Assembly: GCF_903914075.1 (NCBI RefSeq)
Contig: NZ_CAIWNQ010000002.1
Location: 733,344 to 797,343, forward strand
Origin: Ruegeria sp. THAF57
Lineage (GTDB): Bacteria; Pseudomonadota; Alphaproteobacteria; Rhodobacterales; Rhodobacteraceae
Direction: 5' to 3'
Length of the DNA stretch: 64,000 nucleotides
The notes beneath the pieces are model-generated. The model was not told the origin of the DNA and made no database searches. It saw only the letters and a list, made by a program, of their open reading frames with translations. Shown here piece after piece: positions 7,525-16,129 of the stretch. Made by a program: the position numbers and the translations under genes. Position 1 is the stretch's first letter, and every line of letters starts with the position of its first letter.

Positions 7525-8799
7525 TCAGTCCAAATGTTTGAAAGCAAAAATCTCTACGGCTTCTTCAAACCCACGCATGGTTTGCGACCCAAGTGCAAGA
7601 GGCGTTTCGGAAACAAGCTTTTCAAAATCACTCGTTGCCAGCAAAGGCGCATCAAGCGACCGAGTTAAGTTTTCCAATCTGCTGACCAAAGCAACTGACG
7701 TACCTGTCACCGTGAAGTCCAATCGTTTTTCGGTTCCCACGTTGCCATAGATCGCTGAACCCATGTGTAGGCCAATTCCAAAATCGGTTTGGTAATCAGG
7801 CGCAATTTCTGCGCGCCTTTGAAACGCTTCTCGAGCAGCTGACAGGGCTGCCTCGCACATGTCTTCCGGCAAACGTCGGTGACCGTCAAACGGGAAAATC
7901 GCCAGCAAGCCATCACCTACAAATTTCAACACTTCTCCGCCGTGGTCGTGAACCGCTCCGGCAACGCATTCAAAGTAACGGTTGACGGCAGCAACATAGT
8001 CTTCCGGCGACAGGCGTTGGCTCAGAGCCGTTGACCCGTGCATGTCGCTGAATAGAAGGGCACAATCGATTTCCTGAACATCGCCACGTGATATCTGACC
8101 GTTCAAGACTGATTGACCGGAAATCCTGCCCAGATAAGCTTCCATTAATTCTGCTGCCAAAAACTGCTCTGTATAAACACGAACCGTGCCAAAAAGCGGT
8201 ATGGACAGACGCGCAAGACCATCGATTTCTCGTTGCGTAAATCCAGAGCGCCTCTTTGTTGCAAAGGATACAGAAGCACCAAGCACCCACTCCGATCCAT
8301 TTTCGAACGATACGGTGCGAGTGCCAAACGGAACGGACAATACGAGGTAGTCGGTGAAACCTGATGAAGCCAGTTTTTGGTATATCGGGTATTTATCCCG
8401 GATTGATTGGTTCGTCAGGTTGGCACGCAAAAGCGGCACCATTTCCAATTCGCCTACAAGGCCATCGGCCAGGTCCCAGATTTCGCGGTGAAAAAACCTG
8501 CTGGCCACTTGATCTGACAGTTTAGTGTTTTCGCCAAAGGGTGCACTGTCAAAAAGCTCATCCGTGATGGAACTGCGAGGCATGACAGTCCATTCAATAC
8601 GATCGGTTGATATATCCCAAGTGGCATCGACCAAACCAATGACGGGATGCATCATGAGGCGACCCAGAGAGACCCGGGCAACTGGCACGCCGCCGTCGAT
8701 CAGCCTGTGGCTCAGATGCTCGACCAGACCACCTACCTCGCCTTCGAAGAAGGCTAATTTCTGCAACCAATCTGAAATTCGGTCGAAAACATCCGGCAT
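7525..8799 (-). CDS. class III adenylate/guanylate cyclase-domain protein
   Basis: Protein of 424 aa with an N-terminal regulatory region of about 230 residues, no clear membrane segment, and a C-terminal class III cyclase domain that would make cAMP or cGMP. First metal loop: L-F-S-D-M-H-G-S-T. Second: K-F-V-G-D-G-L-L-A-I, with the purine-contact Lys just before it. R-L-D-F-T-V-T-G supplies the Asp typical of ATP use. In the following helix the family has Asn-x3-Arg (N-V-A-A-R), but here the sequence is V-A-L-V-S-R: the Arg is present and the Asn is replaced by Ala, so activity may be reduced. The start at ATG 8799 has GAGGAGAG six bases upstream; the frame's earlier ATG at 8835 does not. 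Confidence 0.85.
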   Translation of the reverse strand: MPDVFDRISDWLQKLAFFEGEVGGLVEHLSHRLIDGGVPVARVSLGRLMMHPVIGLVDATWDISTDRIEWTVMPRSSITDELFDSAPFGENTKLSDQVASRFFHREIWDLADGLVGELEMVPLLRANLTNQSIRDKYPIYQKLASSGFTDYLVLSVPFGTRTVSFENGSEWVLGASVSFATKRRSGFTQREIDGLARLSIPLFGTVRVYTEQFLAAELMEAYLGRISGQSVLNGQISRGDVQEIDCALLFSDMHGSTALSQRLSPEDYVAAVNRYFECVAGAVHDHGGEVLKFVGDGLLAIFPFDGHRRLPEDMCEAALSAAREAFQRRAEIAPDYQTDFGIGLHMGSAIYGNVGTEKRLDFTVTGTSVALVSRLENLTRSLDAPLLATSDFEKLVSETPLALGSQTMRGFEEAVEIFAFKHLD

Positions 8800-8897
8800 A
8801 ATGCTCTCCTCAAAAAGCACTTTGGAGCAGCCCACCGCCTATGTCATTTTATTTATTGAAGCAAAACGTACGCTTTAGAGGGGCGAAACAATTGTCC

Positions 8898-8960
8898 ACT
8901 TTGTCCGCTTGGCTGACACTTGTCGCGATTGAGCGAATGACGGCTCATAAGCGGCGCAGA
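8898..8960 (+). repeat. dispersed intergenic repeat, copy E
   Basis: The left half reads 'ctttgtccgcttggctgaca' (8899-8918) and the right half begins 'gagcgaatgacggctcataa' (8931-8950), then diverges. It lies between rsgA and the cyclase gene and is the more decayed type of copy. Confidence 0.5.
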
Positions 8961-8976
8961 CTGGAAGGGCTGCGTC

Positions 8977-10053
8977 CTATCGCTCTCGATCCGATTTCGC
9001 CTTCATTGCACTGCGGACGAGCTTACCGAAAGCTCGATCTTTTTCCCGGCGTTCGGCCAGGCTGGCGGAGTTGAAGGCGTCCTCGGCCTGTAGCTTGCGC
9101 CAACGAGCGAGGCGCGCAGGGTCGAGGCTGCCGTCCTCCATGGCAGACAAGACGGCGCAGCCGGGCTCTGTTTCGTGCTGGCAGTCAGTGAAGCGGCAGC
9201 GCGCTGCCAGCGCTTCGATATCCTCAAAGACGTCGGCGATGCCTGTGGCCGCATCGGTCAGCTGTAGTTCACGCATGCCCGGCGTGTCGAGGACGAGGCA
9301 ACCACTTGGGGTCACATGTAATTCCCGCGTGGTCGTGGTGTGCCGGCCTTTGGCATCGTCTTCTCGGATACCTTGGGTAGCGATGGCCCGAGTGCCAAGG
9401 AGTGCATTCGTCAGAGTGGACTTGCCGACGCCAGAAGAGCCAAGGAACGCGACTGTGCGGCCCGGTTTGCACCAGTCGGCCAGCGCCTTTTCCGGCTCTT
9501 TACCACGAGCTTCAAGCGCCACCACAGGTACTCGGTTCGACACTTTTTGTGCCTCTTCGATATAGTGCGTGGTGTAATCGGTAAGATCCGCCTTGGTCAG
9601 CACGATCACAGGCTCGATCCCAGCCTCAAAGGCGACCGCCACATAGCGTTCCAGTCGCGCCACATTCAAATCCAGATTGCAAGAAGTGACGACGAAAACC
9701 GTGTCAATATTCGCCGCGATCAGCTGTACCTCACGACTGGTGCCTGGCGCCCGGCGCTTAATAAGGCTCTTGCGCTCCAGCACACGGCTCGACCGAGGAC
9801 GCGCGCGATCGAGTAGCAGCCAGTCGCCGACAGTAGCCTCCGGTCCTGGCGGACTCGTCTCGTTGATGCCGTCGCCCGCCACCTGCAACCCGCTGCGATG
9901 CACGGCGACAACGCGCACTGGAGGCGTCTCGGTCAATTCTCCGGCGTCGATCTGGCTGGCGAAGGCCGGGCCCCAGCCCAGGCGTTCCAACACCGTGGGC
10001 TCGCGGCGTGCGGGCGCTGCACCCGGCAAGAAGGCGGAGTAATCACGTACCAT
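8977..10053 (-). CDS. rsgA: ribosome small-subunit-dependent GTPase A
   Basis: Circularly permuted GTPase (358 aa) that assists late maturation of the 30S subunit. Order of parts: N-terminal OB-fold (about 1-100), G4 L-T-K-A-D-L, then Walker A G-S-S-G-V-G-K-S-T, G3 D-T-P-G-M, and a C-terminal zinc finger with C-R-F-T-D-C-Q-H-x5-C. The permuted motif order is diagnostic. The frame runs further upstream, but the first 30 residues are not family-like and cross into the decayed gene next door, so ATG 10053 is chosen; M-V-R-D-Y-S then opens the OB domain. The gene sits directly downstream of a pseudogene on the same strand, so its promoter may lie in decayed coding sequence. Confidence 0.92.
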   Translation of the reverse strand: MVRDYSAFLPGAAPARREPTVLERLGWGPAFASQIDAGELTETPPVRVVAVHRSGLQVAGDGINETSPPGPEATVGDWLLLDRARPRSSRVLERKSLIKRRAPGTSREVQLIAANIDTVFVVTSCNLDLNVARLERYVAVAFEAGIEPVIVLTKADLTDYTTHYIEEAQKVSNRVPVVALEARGKEPEKALADWCKPGRTVAFLGSSGVGKSTLTNALLGTRAIATQGIREDDAKGRHTTTTRELHVTPSGCLVLDTPGMRELQLTDAATGIADVFEDIEALAARCRFTDCQHETEPGCAVLSAMEDGSLDPARLARWRKLQAEDAFNSASLAERREKDRAFGKLVRSAMKAKSDRER

Positions 10054-10057
10054 CGAT

Positions 10058-10945
10058 CTAACAGGGCGTGTCGTGGCCGCAGGCGACCAGTCGCTGCCCG
10101 ATTCCCTCGCCCTGGCGTTCTGAAGCGACGGCCAAGGGGGCAATCATGAAAAACGCGCGCGGGTCGCGTGCGTTGTTGCGACAGGTGAAGAAGATTCCGC
10201 CGTGGCGCGGGAGTGCGCGCCAGACTGCAAACGCCTTCTCCACCGCGAGGATATAGGCGCTACTCTCAGACCAGACCATGTCCCATAAGTGCTCGGGGGC
10301 CGAATTATAGACCATATCGACGTTCTGTGCCTCTTTTCGGTCGGCGAACCCAAATACGAAGATCCGCGACCTGAGCTGCTCCAAAGCGACTTCGGCTGTG
10401 TCTGTGTCGGTAATCCGTGTCTGAGTCACGTCGACCAACGTCATCGTCGCCATGCTAGGGTCACGTACGATTTCGAGGATTGTCTCAGGCTCACTGAGCG
10501 CCAATGTAAGCACCGGCGTGTCGCCTCGGCCGTTCCCGAGCCCCACCGGTTGGGGCCCGCGAAAATCTCCAGGAAGCCAGCCATGTTCGTGTTGGGCGCG
10601 ACGCGTTCGACCTCTTCGTGCCAGTCTTTGAGGTTCGACTGTCCGAGCAGAGCTTCCAGAAGGTCGCGCGATTTGTGCTTCTCGGCAATTTCCGCGTCCA
10701 TCACTGTGAATCACTGACCTGGCATATCGCGGTCGAGCTTGCCATCGAGACAAGCCCGACACTCCTGCTAGGTCAGCCTGCGTGGATGAAACTGCTGCAT
10801 AGGCCGCAACCGCTAGTGGTCGACGTCCGAATAAACGCGACAACCGTTCGCCTTTCAGCAGCCCGGGCTTTTCGTAATTCGGTAGCGTGGTGCGCGACAG
10901 GCCCACGCTCTCCGCCGGTTCCGAAATCCGCACTGCCAATCACCT
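10058..10945 (-). pseudogene. decayed MerR-methyltransferase regulator with GNAT remnant
   Basis: Relic of a MerR-type regulator fused to a SAM-methyltransferase domain. The N terminus (M-A-V-R-I-S-E-P-A-E-S-V-G-L-S from 10939) is a clear MerR helix-turn-helix. Frame then slips near 10848: the continuation N-G-C-R-V-Y-S-D-V-D-H, stop, R-L-R-P-M-Q-Q, then E-C-R-A-C-L-D-G-K-L-D-R-D and D-A-E-I-A-E-K is in another frame and broken by at least two internal stops (near 10768 and 10710). The methyltransferase part (L-E-I-V..., then M-V-W-S-E-S-S-A-Y-I) is back in the first frame, so the 293-codon open frame is fortuitous. The last 30 codons (A-P-L-A-V-A-S-E-R-Q-G-E-G-I-G) instead match the acetyl-CoA loop of GNAT acetyltransferases, a second relic abutting rsgA. 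Confidence 0.8.
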
Positions 10946-11522
10946 TTTCCGCTCAAACCGTTTCTCGATCGTAATGATTATTCTAAAGTGAGAAGCTACA
11001 GACAGGTCAAGCTCCTAATACGATTTAAGTCAGCTTTGTCCGTAGACCGGACCTAGACACGCCGCGAATGTAATGTCCGATATGGCGAGGAATGCTGCGT
11101 GCGCTTAGGCGCCCTTCTGACGAATGCGCTTTGCTATCTGCAGTGCCATTCTTCACCCTGTAAACACGGCAATCCCAGAGCAGGAGGTGTTATATAGCAG
11201 CGCTACAAGTTTAACCCTTCAATCCAAGTCGCAACCTCTGCGCCCGTCGCGTTCATGTGTGCTGCGTGAGTATAACCTGAAACCCGTTTGCGCGGCTTCA
11301 GATCGTGTTCTCCGTCTTCGAACCAGCTCATTTGAGTTGCTGATGAAAGCTCGTAGCTACTTACTTCATCCTTCTTGCCACACTGGTCCCGGGTTCCCTG
11401 ACAGATCAGCGTTGGCGTTCGCAGACATTGCAGATGCTCCGTACGTAGCTTCTGGGGTTTGCCTGTGTGAAATGAAACATTCGAAATCTTTTCCTAACAC
11501 CTACCGATAGGTATTTGGTCGC
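10946..11522. other. intergenic region with one repeat copy, otherwise empty
   Basis: The 577 bases between the MerR relic and the DEAD-box helicase hold repeat copy F (11031-11090). A 128-codon open frame at 11124-11510 on the plus strand has no ribosome site, Ser/Leu/Arg-rich low-information content and no recognisable motif; I regard it as chance. A weak 5-bp hairpin (ACCTA/TAGGT, about 11498-11513) lies just past the helicase stop. Confidence 0.5.
11031..11090 (+). repeat. dispersed intergenic repeat, copy F
   Basis: The left half reads 'gctttgtccgtagaccggac' (11033-11052) and the right half begins 'gccgcgaatgtaatgtccga' (11061-11080). The hairpin part is degraded. Confidence 0.5.
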
Positions 11523-13580
11523 TCAGCTTCTCTTTGAAGGCTTGCGGAACGGTCTTGCTTCTCCGCCCTTGCCGTTTCTGTTTTTTGAACGAGATGCGTT
11601 GGAATCTTTGTTTTTAGCCTTGTGAAGCGCTTTTCGTGGCCTCAGAGATTTAGATGAGTCAGAGGCGTTCTTGTCACGTTTTTGCCCCTTCTTTCCCTTC
11701 GTGGCGGGCTGTGATTTTGCCGTTCCGTTCTCGCTTGTCCGCTGCGAGCGCAAAGCATTTGTCTGCTTTGGTTTGTCTTCTCTCGCTTGCCTATCCGATG
11801 TGCTTGCCGCGGGCTTTCTTCTGTCCTTTGGGCGTTCGGACGCAATCTGGGCATTTTGCTCTGAGCGTTTGGAGTTGCGCGCAGCATTTGGCGGTTTGCC
11901 TGAACGAGGCCTTTTGTTCTTGGCAGCGTCGTCCGACGAATGTGGTGCCGCAGGCGGTCCCTTAGGCGAGGCATCGAAATCTGGTGTGCCCGCCAGCTCA
12001 GTCAGCGTCGCACCTTGCTCTATGGTGAGCTCGGCACCCAACTCTTTTTTCATTGCAGGCACTGCATCATTGGCAATCTCGACAAAGGTCTCTTGATATT
12101 GAACGCGGATTGCGCCGATGGCGTCTTTGGACAAACCTGCATTGCGACAAAGCATGGGCAACAACCAACGCGGCTCTGCACGCTGTTTGCGCCCCAAGGA
12201 AAGTGAGAACCAGGTGCTTGGCCCAAACGCTGCGCGCGTATCAGATTTGCTTTTTTTAGTCTCTGACACCGTTCCCAGAATCTCCGGTGCTGAGTGGCGT
12301 TCTCGGTAGAGGCGCAAATAGGCTGCAGCGACCTGCTCCGGTGTTCTTCCGCTTAGCAGCCGTTCTGCAAAAGCCGTTTCCTCGATGCTTGGCAGCTCAT
12401 CCAAGGCAGGATTGGAAATGATGCGCTCCTCTTCCCGAGCGAGCACCTCATCCGCTGAGGGAGGGACGCACCATTCGGCCTCCAACTTGGCCGTTTTCAG
12501 CAATCGTTGCGCCTTTGAGCGGTGCCGTCCCGGTACGATCAAGATGGACATTCCCTTGCGCCCGGCGCGGCCCGTGCGTCCAGAGCGATGTAGCAAAGTT
12601 TCGGCATTCGACGGTAGATCTGCATGGATCACCAACTCCAACCCCGGAAGATCAATACCACGGGCGGCCACGTCCGTCGCCACGCAGACCTGTGCACGCC
12701 TGTCACGTAAAGCCTGCATCGCGTTAGAGCGCTCTGTCTGGCTGAGCTCCCCTGACAGAGAGACAACAGAAAACCCCCGGTTTGAGAATTTTGCGGTCAA
12801 ACGCGCAACCATGGATCGGGTATTCGCAAACACAATCGTCGTCTGCACGTCGTGGTAGCACAGCAAATTGATGATTGCTTTTTCGATATCTGACGGGGCT
12901 ACGTTCAAGGCGCTATAGGTAATGTCCGAATGCTGTGCTTCTGCGTTTCCGACCTTGATCCGCTGCGCGTCTTCCTTCTGGTAAGTCTGGGCGAGCTTGG
13001 CGATGCCTCGCGGAACAGTGGCCGAGAACATCAAGGTGCGGCGGCTTTCAGGCGTTTGGTCAAGGATGTATTGAAGGTCTTCGGCGAACCCCATGTCCAA
13101 CATTTCGTCGGCTTCGTCGAGAACGACAGTTCGTAGATCGCTCAGATCAATGACCCCACGCGAGATATGATCGCGCAGCCGTCCAGGTGTGCCGATCACG
13201 ACATGCGCGCCGCGCTCCATCGTCCGGCGCTCAGTACGGGCATCCGTACCACCCACAGCCGACGCAGTAACGATCCCGGCCTCAGCAAACAGCCAGTCGA
13301 ACTCTCGCCGGACTTGCAAGGCCAGTTCGCGTGTGGGCGCAATGACCATGGCCAGTGGCACAGCTGGTCGGTCAAATCGACCGTGTTTGTCGAGAAGCTC
13401 TTTCGCCATCGCCAGCCCGAAGCCTACGGTTTTGCCAGAACCGGTTTGTGCAGAGACAAGCAGATCTTTTCCCGCCAGCGCTTCATCTGACACAGCCTTT
13501 TGTACAGGCGTCAAGCCGCTGTAGCCTTTTTGGGAAAGTGCTATGGATAAGGTTTGCGGAAGGTCAGAGAAATCTTGCAT
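11523..13580 (-). CDS. DEAD-box RNA helicase with DbpA-like domain and basic tail
   Basis: ATP-dependent RNA helicase of 685 aa, of the kind used in ribosome assembly, RNA decay or cold adaptation. Motifs in order: Q motif (G-L-T-P-V-Q), Walker A A-Q-T-G-S-G-K-T, P-T-R-E-L-A, T-P-G-R, D-E-A-D, S-A-T, then in domain 2 V-A-T-D-V-A-A-R-G-I-D and H-R-S-G-R-T-G-R-A-G. After about residue 380 there is a DbpA-like RNA-binding module, and the final ~150 residues are a disordered, Lys/Arg/Ser-rich tail, typical of alphaproteobacterial CsdA/RhlE-like helicases. Which paralogue it is cannot be told from motifs alone. It is monocistronic, with the start at ATG 13580. Confidence 0.9.
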   Translation of the reverse strand: MQDFSDLPQTLSIALSQKGYSGLTPVQKAVSDEALAGKDLLVSAQTGSGKTVGFGLAMAKELLDKHGRFDRPAVPLAMVIAPTRELALQVRREFDWLFAEAGIVTASAVGGTDARTERRTMERGAHVVIGTPGRLRDHISRGVIDLSDLRTVVLDEADEMLDMGFAEDLQYILDQTPESRRTLMFSATVPRGIAKLAQTYQKEDAQRIKVGNAEAQHSDITYSALNVAPSDIEKAIINLLCYHDVQTTIVFANTRSMVARLTAKFSNRGFSVVSLSGELSQTERSNAMQALRDRRAQVCVATDVAARGIDLPGLELVIHADLPSNAETLLHRSGRTGRAGRKGMSILIVPGRHRSKAQRLLKTAKLEAEWCVPPSADEVLAREEERIISNPALDELPSIEETAFAERLLSGRTPEQVAAAYLRLYRERHSAPEILGTVSETKKSKSDTRAAFGPSTWFSLSLGRKQRAEPRWLLPMLCRNAGLSKDAIGAIRVQYQETFVEIANDAVPAMKKELGAELTIEQGATLTELAGTPDFDASPKGPPAAPHSSDDAAKNKRPRSGKPPNAARNSKRSEQNAQIASERPKDRRKPAASTSDRQAREDKPKQTNALRSQRTSENGTAKSQPATKGKKGQKRDKNASDSSKSLRPRKALHKAKNKDSNASRSKNRNGKGGEARPFRKPSKRS

Positions 13581-13811
13581 GGGTCACCAAATGCCGGGAA
13601 AGACCTGGCGATAGTGGTATTTGGTGCAGATGTATAGCCCGTAAACTGCGTTTGAAAGAGAATGTGTCAATCACAGGAAATGGACTTTTTCACCCGCTCA
13701 ACCGATGGCCGCTGTAAGAATTTTGATTGATTCAAATTCGAAACCGTATGTGTGCCGTTAGCATGCACTTGAACAAAGGCTTCATGGGTAGTGTTTTTTC
13801 AAGGAGGGGCG

Positions 13812-14243
13812 TTAGCCGTGCACTTGCTCGGCAATGAGTTCCGCGACAGACGGACCTGGTCCGACAAGTTCCAACACGTTGCGGTCGGGGTCGCGAATGA
13901 AAATGGTTTTGGTACCGCGGAAGTCGCGGCGCCCAGTGATGGCGATGCCGTTTGCGGTGACAAATTTCTCGGTTGCGTCGGCGTCTTTCACCTTCATCGC
14001 CAGATGGGTGATGCCCGGATATTTGGGCTTTTCATCCATTAGGATATTCTCGCCCGGCTTTGCTGTGGCGGGCCCCAGCAAGTTAATGTTGATGCCCGAG
14101 GGATGCAGCATCACCAACGGGTGGCCCTGATCGAAGCCGCCATCGGCAATCATCTCAAAGCCAAGTAGTTTGTAGAACGAGACGCTTTCATCCCGGTCGC
14201 TAATGCGAATTCCGATGTGGTCGAAGTTGCTGATCTCGATCAT
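13812..14243 (-). CDS. VOC family (glyoxalase/dioxygenase-fold) protein
   Basis: Small metal-dependent VOC-superfamily protein of 143 aa made of two beta-alpha-beta-beta-beta repeats. The first begins F-D-H-I-G-I-R with a candidate metal His; the second begins G-I-T-H-L-A-M-K-V with the second His; D-P-D-R-N-V-L-E-L-V near the end supplies the usual Glu ligand. This is the glyoxalase I-like arrangement, but substrate cannot be read from sequence. ATG 14243 is chosen because AAGGAGAC lies about seven bases upstream; the ATG at 14270 lacks one. The gene is divergent from a LysR regulator 86 bases away, with an ATAG-N7-CTAT site between, so it is the likely target of that regulator. Confidence 0.85.
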   Translation of the reverse strand: MIEISNFDHIGIRISDRDESVSFYKLLGFEMIADGGFDQGHPLVMLHPSGININLLGPATAKPGENILMDEKPKYPGITHLAMKVKDADATEKFVTANGIAITGRRDFRGTKTIFIRDPDRNVLELVGPGPSVAELIAEQVHG

Positions 14244-14274
14244 TGGGCAGGTCTCCTTGGTTCTTGCCAAGAAG

Positions 14275-14289
14275 ATAGCTTTGTCCTAT
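14275..14289 (+). promoter_or_regulatory. LysR-type operator candidate between VOC gene and LysR gene
   Basis: The sequence ATAG, seven bases, CTAT is a perfect dyad and also fits the T-N11-A rule for LysR-family recognition sites. It lies 31 bases from the VOC start and 40 bases from the LysR start, the usual place for a site serving both autoregulation and target control. Confidence 0.55.
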
Positions 14290-14329
14290 TTCGCAATTAA
14301 TATCTCACTTGGACTATCATTTGTTCCAT

Positions 14330-15247
14330 ATGGATAAAGATAAAGACCTCTTTGACGGGATGTACCTGTTCTACGCCGTGGTTGAGCAACAAGGGCTAAG
14401 CGCCGCCGCACGCGTGCTTGGGCACACGCCCAGTCATGTCAGCAAAGAACTTGCGCGCCTTGAAACCAGACTGGGTGCCCGTTTGCTGAACCGGACAACC
14501 CGAAAGATTAGCCTGACGGAACCTGGCCAGACGTATTTTGAAAACGCCCGCAGGATCATAGAAGAAACCCGCTCGATCGAAGGCCGACTTCATGCCATCG
14601 GGGACAGACCTTACGGCGAATTGCGCATGAGCGTTCCGGTTGTCTTCGCTCATGGATGCCTGAACCATTGGTTGCCCGAATTTCTTGAACGCTATCCCGA
14701 TGTCACTTTGAACATCGACGTCTCCGAGCGGCGCGCCGACATGATTGCCGACGGCATTGATCTATTGGTGCGGATCGGAGCATTGCGACCGTCGGATTTC
14801 ATCACCCGCGAGTTGTTCAAGACCGAACGTCTTACTGTCGCCGCACCGTCGTACCTGGAGCGCAAGGGGCTGCCGACCCATCCGAGTGATCTGACCAACC
14901 ACGATTTGATAGATTTCACAGCACATGGAGCTTCGAAGAGCTGGACATATCCCGGACAAAATTCTGAAACGATTAATGTTCCAATCGCTCCCAAGGTTCG
15001 CTGCAATGACGCGCAAACCGAAAAAGCACTTGCGCTTGGGGGTCTCGGCATTACGCGCCTCCCAGAACTTGCCTGCCAAAGGGAGATTTCGCGAGGCTTT
15101 TTAGTTCCGATCCTGGAAGAGTACAGCTCGCCACCCGCCGGAGTGAATGTTATCTATGCAAGCCGCTCAAATTTGCCGGCGAAGACCCGTGCAATGATTG
15201 ACTTCTTGGCAGAAAAGAGTGGCAAGTACTCCCGTGACGGCGCCTAA
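14330..15247 (+). CDS. LysR family transcriptional regulator
   Basis: LysR-type regulator of 305 aa. The winged helix-turn-helix occupies about residues 5-65 (Y-A-V-V-E-Q-Q-G-L-S-A-A-A-R-V-L-G, then S-H-V-S-K-E-L-A-R-L-E and R-L-L-N-R-T-T-R). The effector domain (about 85-290) opens with G-E-L-R-M-S-V-P and resembles the CrgA/AaeR-like subgroup. The frame could begin at TTG 14309, but ATG 14330 is the family-like start. It is divergent from the VOC gene, which is its probable target along with itself. The inducer is unknown. Confidence 0.88.
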   Translation: MDKDKDLFDGMYLFYAVVEQQGLSAAARVLGHTPSHVSKELARLETRLGARLLNRTTRKISLTEPGQTYFENARRIIEETRSIEGRLHAIGDRPYGELRMSVPVVFAHGCLNHWLPEFLERYPDVTLNIDVSERRADMIADGIDLLVRIGALRPSDFITRELFKTERLTVAAPSYLERKGLPTHPSDLTNHDLIDFTAHGASKSWTYPGQNSETINVPIAPKVRCNDAQTEKALALGGLGITRLPELACQREISRGFLVPILEEYSSPPAGVNVIYASRSNLPAKTRAMIDFLAEKSGKYSRDGA

Positions 15248-15628
15248 ATTTCGCTGCCCGAACGAACTCGTTGGCTTTGGCGCATTTTTTGAAAGCGGAC
15301 TTTCAACGGAATTTGTCGAATGGCAACTTTGTACGCACTGTGGTCATTTAGACAGAACGCAGCGAACGTCTGTTTCGAGCCCATTTTGACCAATGCTGCG
15401 CGATGTCCTAATGACAGCAATGCGCAGAAAGCGGGCTTTGCAAAGTGCAGCAGACTGCTCATACCGAGCATTCTTTCCATGGGCTGCGTATGCGGCTATG
15501 AGCAGGATGCAGACTTCACAGTTGCGCTCCGAAAATTTGGGTCCTGATGGAGCTTTTTCTGTATCGTTTGATTGATCTTCCTTGATCGATAGGATGGGCT
15601 AAAATTCAAAACAGTTATGAGGTCCTAA
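15248..15628. other. intergenic region with repeat copy G
   Basis: The 381 bases between the LysR gene and the secreted hypothetical gene carry repeat copy G and its flanks, including further degenerate words ('gcgcagaaagcgggctttgc' about 15421-15440) that may be part of a second, older copy. No gene is supported. Confidence 0.5.
15325..15396 (+). repeat. dispersed intergenic repeat, copy G
   Basis: The left half reads 'actttgtacgcactgtggtc' (15326-15345) and the right half 'gcagcgaacgtctgtttcga' + 'gcccattttgacc' (15359-15391). It is very close to copy C in the right half. Confidence 0.6.
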
Positions 15629-16129
15629 ATGTACAGGTGTTTTCTGACGACAATGGCTTTGTGTTGTGCAAGCGTTCTTCATGCCGCTGGTATGGAGCGT
15701 TGGGGTGAATCCGGGGACTGGACAATCCTGATTGATCCCGAAAAGGGAAACGGCTGTCTTGCGTGGAAACACTTTGAAGACGATATGACCGTTGAAATTG
15801 GCGCGGCGCCCAATCAGGCTGGTGGTTTTTTTGCCGCCTACAATCCAGTATGGGTGCAGATCGAGGACGGCGTAACAGGCATCGTAAAGTTCGACTTCGG
15901 TGATGCAAAATTCGAGGGCGAGGCGGTCGGTGTCTTCAAGAATGGAGTGCCCGGTGGTTACGCCTTTTTCGACAACCCGGCGTTTGTATCCGAATTTGGA
16001 AAACGCCAAAGCGTCACGATTATTGGTGAAAGTGGGGCCAGGGTGGAGCTTGATCTCAATGGGTCTGCAAAAGCCATTGAGACCGTTCTGGAGTGCCAGG
16101 CAGAACAGCCAAAACCGCTGGAGAATTAG
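15629..16129 (+). CDS. secreted protein of unknown function
   Basis: Exported protein of 166 aa that I recognise only as a recurring Rhodobacteraceae hypothetical type. An N-terminal hydrophobic stretch of about 20 residues ends V-L-H-A-A-G, a likely signal peptidase I site. The mature part begins W-G-E-S-G-D-W-T-I-L-I-D-P and G-N-G-C, contains V-P-G-G-Y-A-F-F-D-N-P, and ends with L-E-C-Q; the two Cys could form a disulfide across the domain. A GAGG about seven bases before ATG 15629 supports the start. It stands alone. Function unknown. Confidence 0.7.
   Translation: MYRCFLTTMALCCASVLHAAGMERWGESGDWTILIDPEKGNGCLAWKHFEDDMTVEIGAAPNQAGGFFAAYNPVWVQIEDGVTGIVKFDFGDAKFEGEAVGVFKNGVPGGYAFFDNPAFVSEFGKRQSVTIIGESGARVELDLNGSAKAIETVLECQAEQPKPLEN

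Noticed and set aside
11124..11510. 128-codon plus-strand frame between the MerR relic and the helicase
   Set aside because: No ribosome site, no motif, odd composition; likely chance in decayed intergenic DNA.
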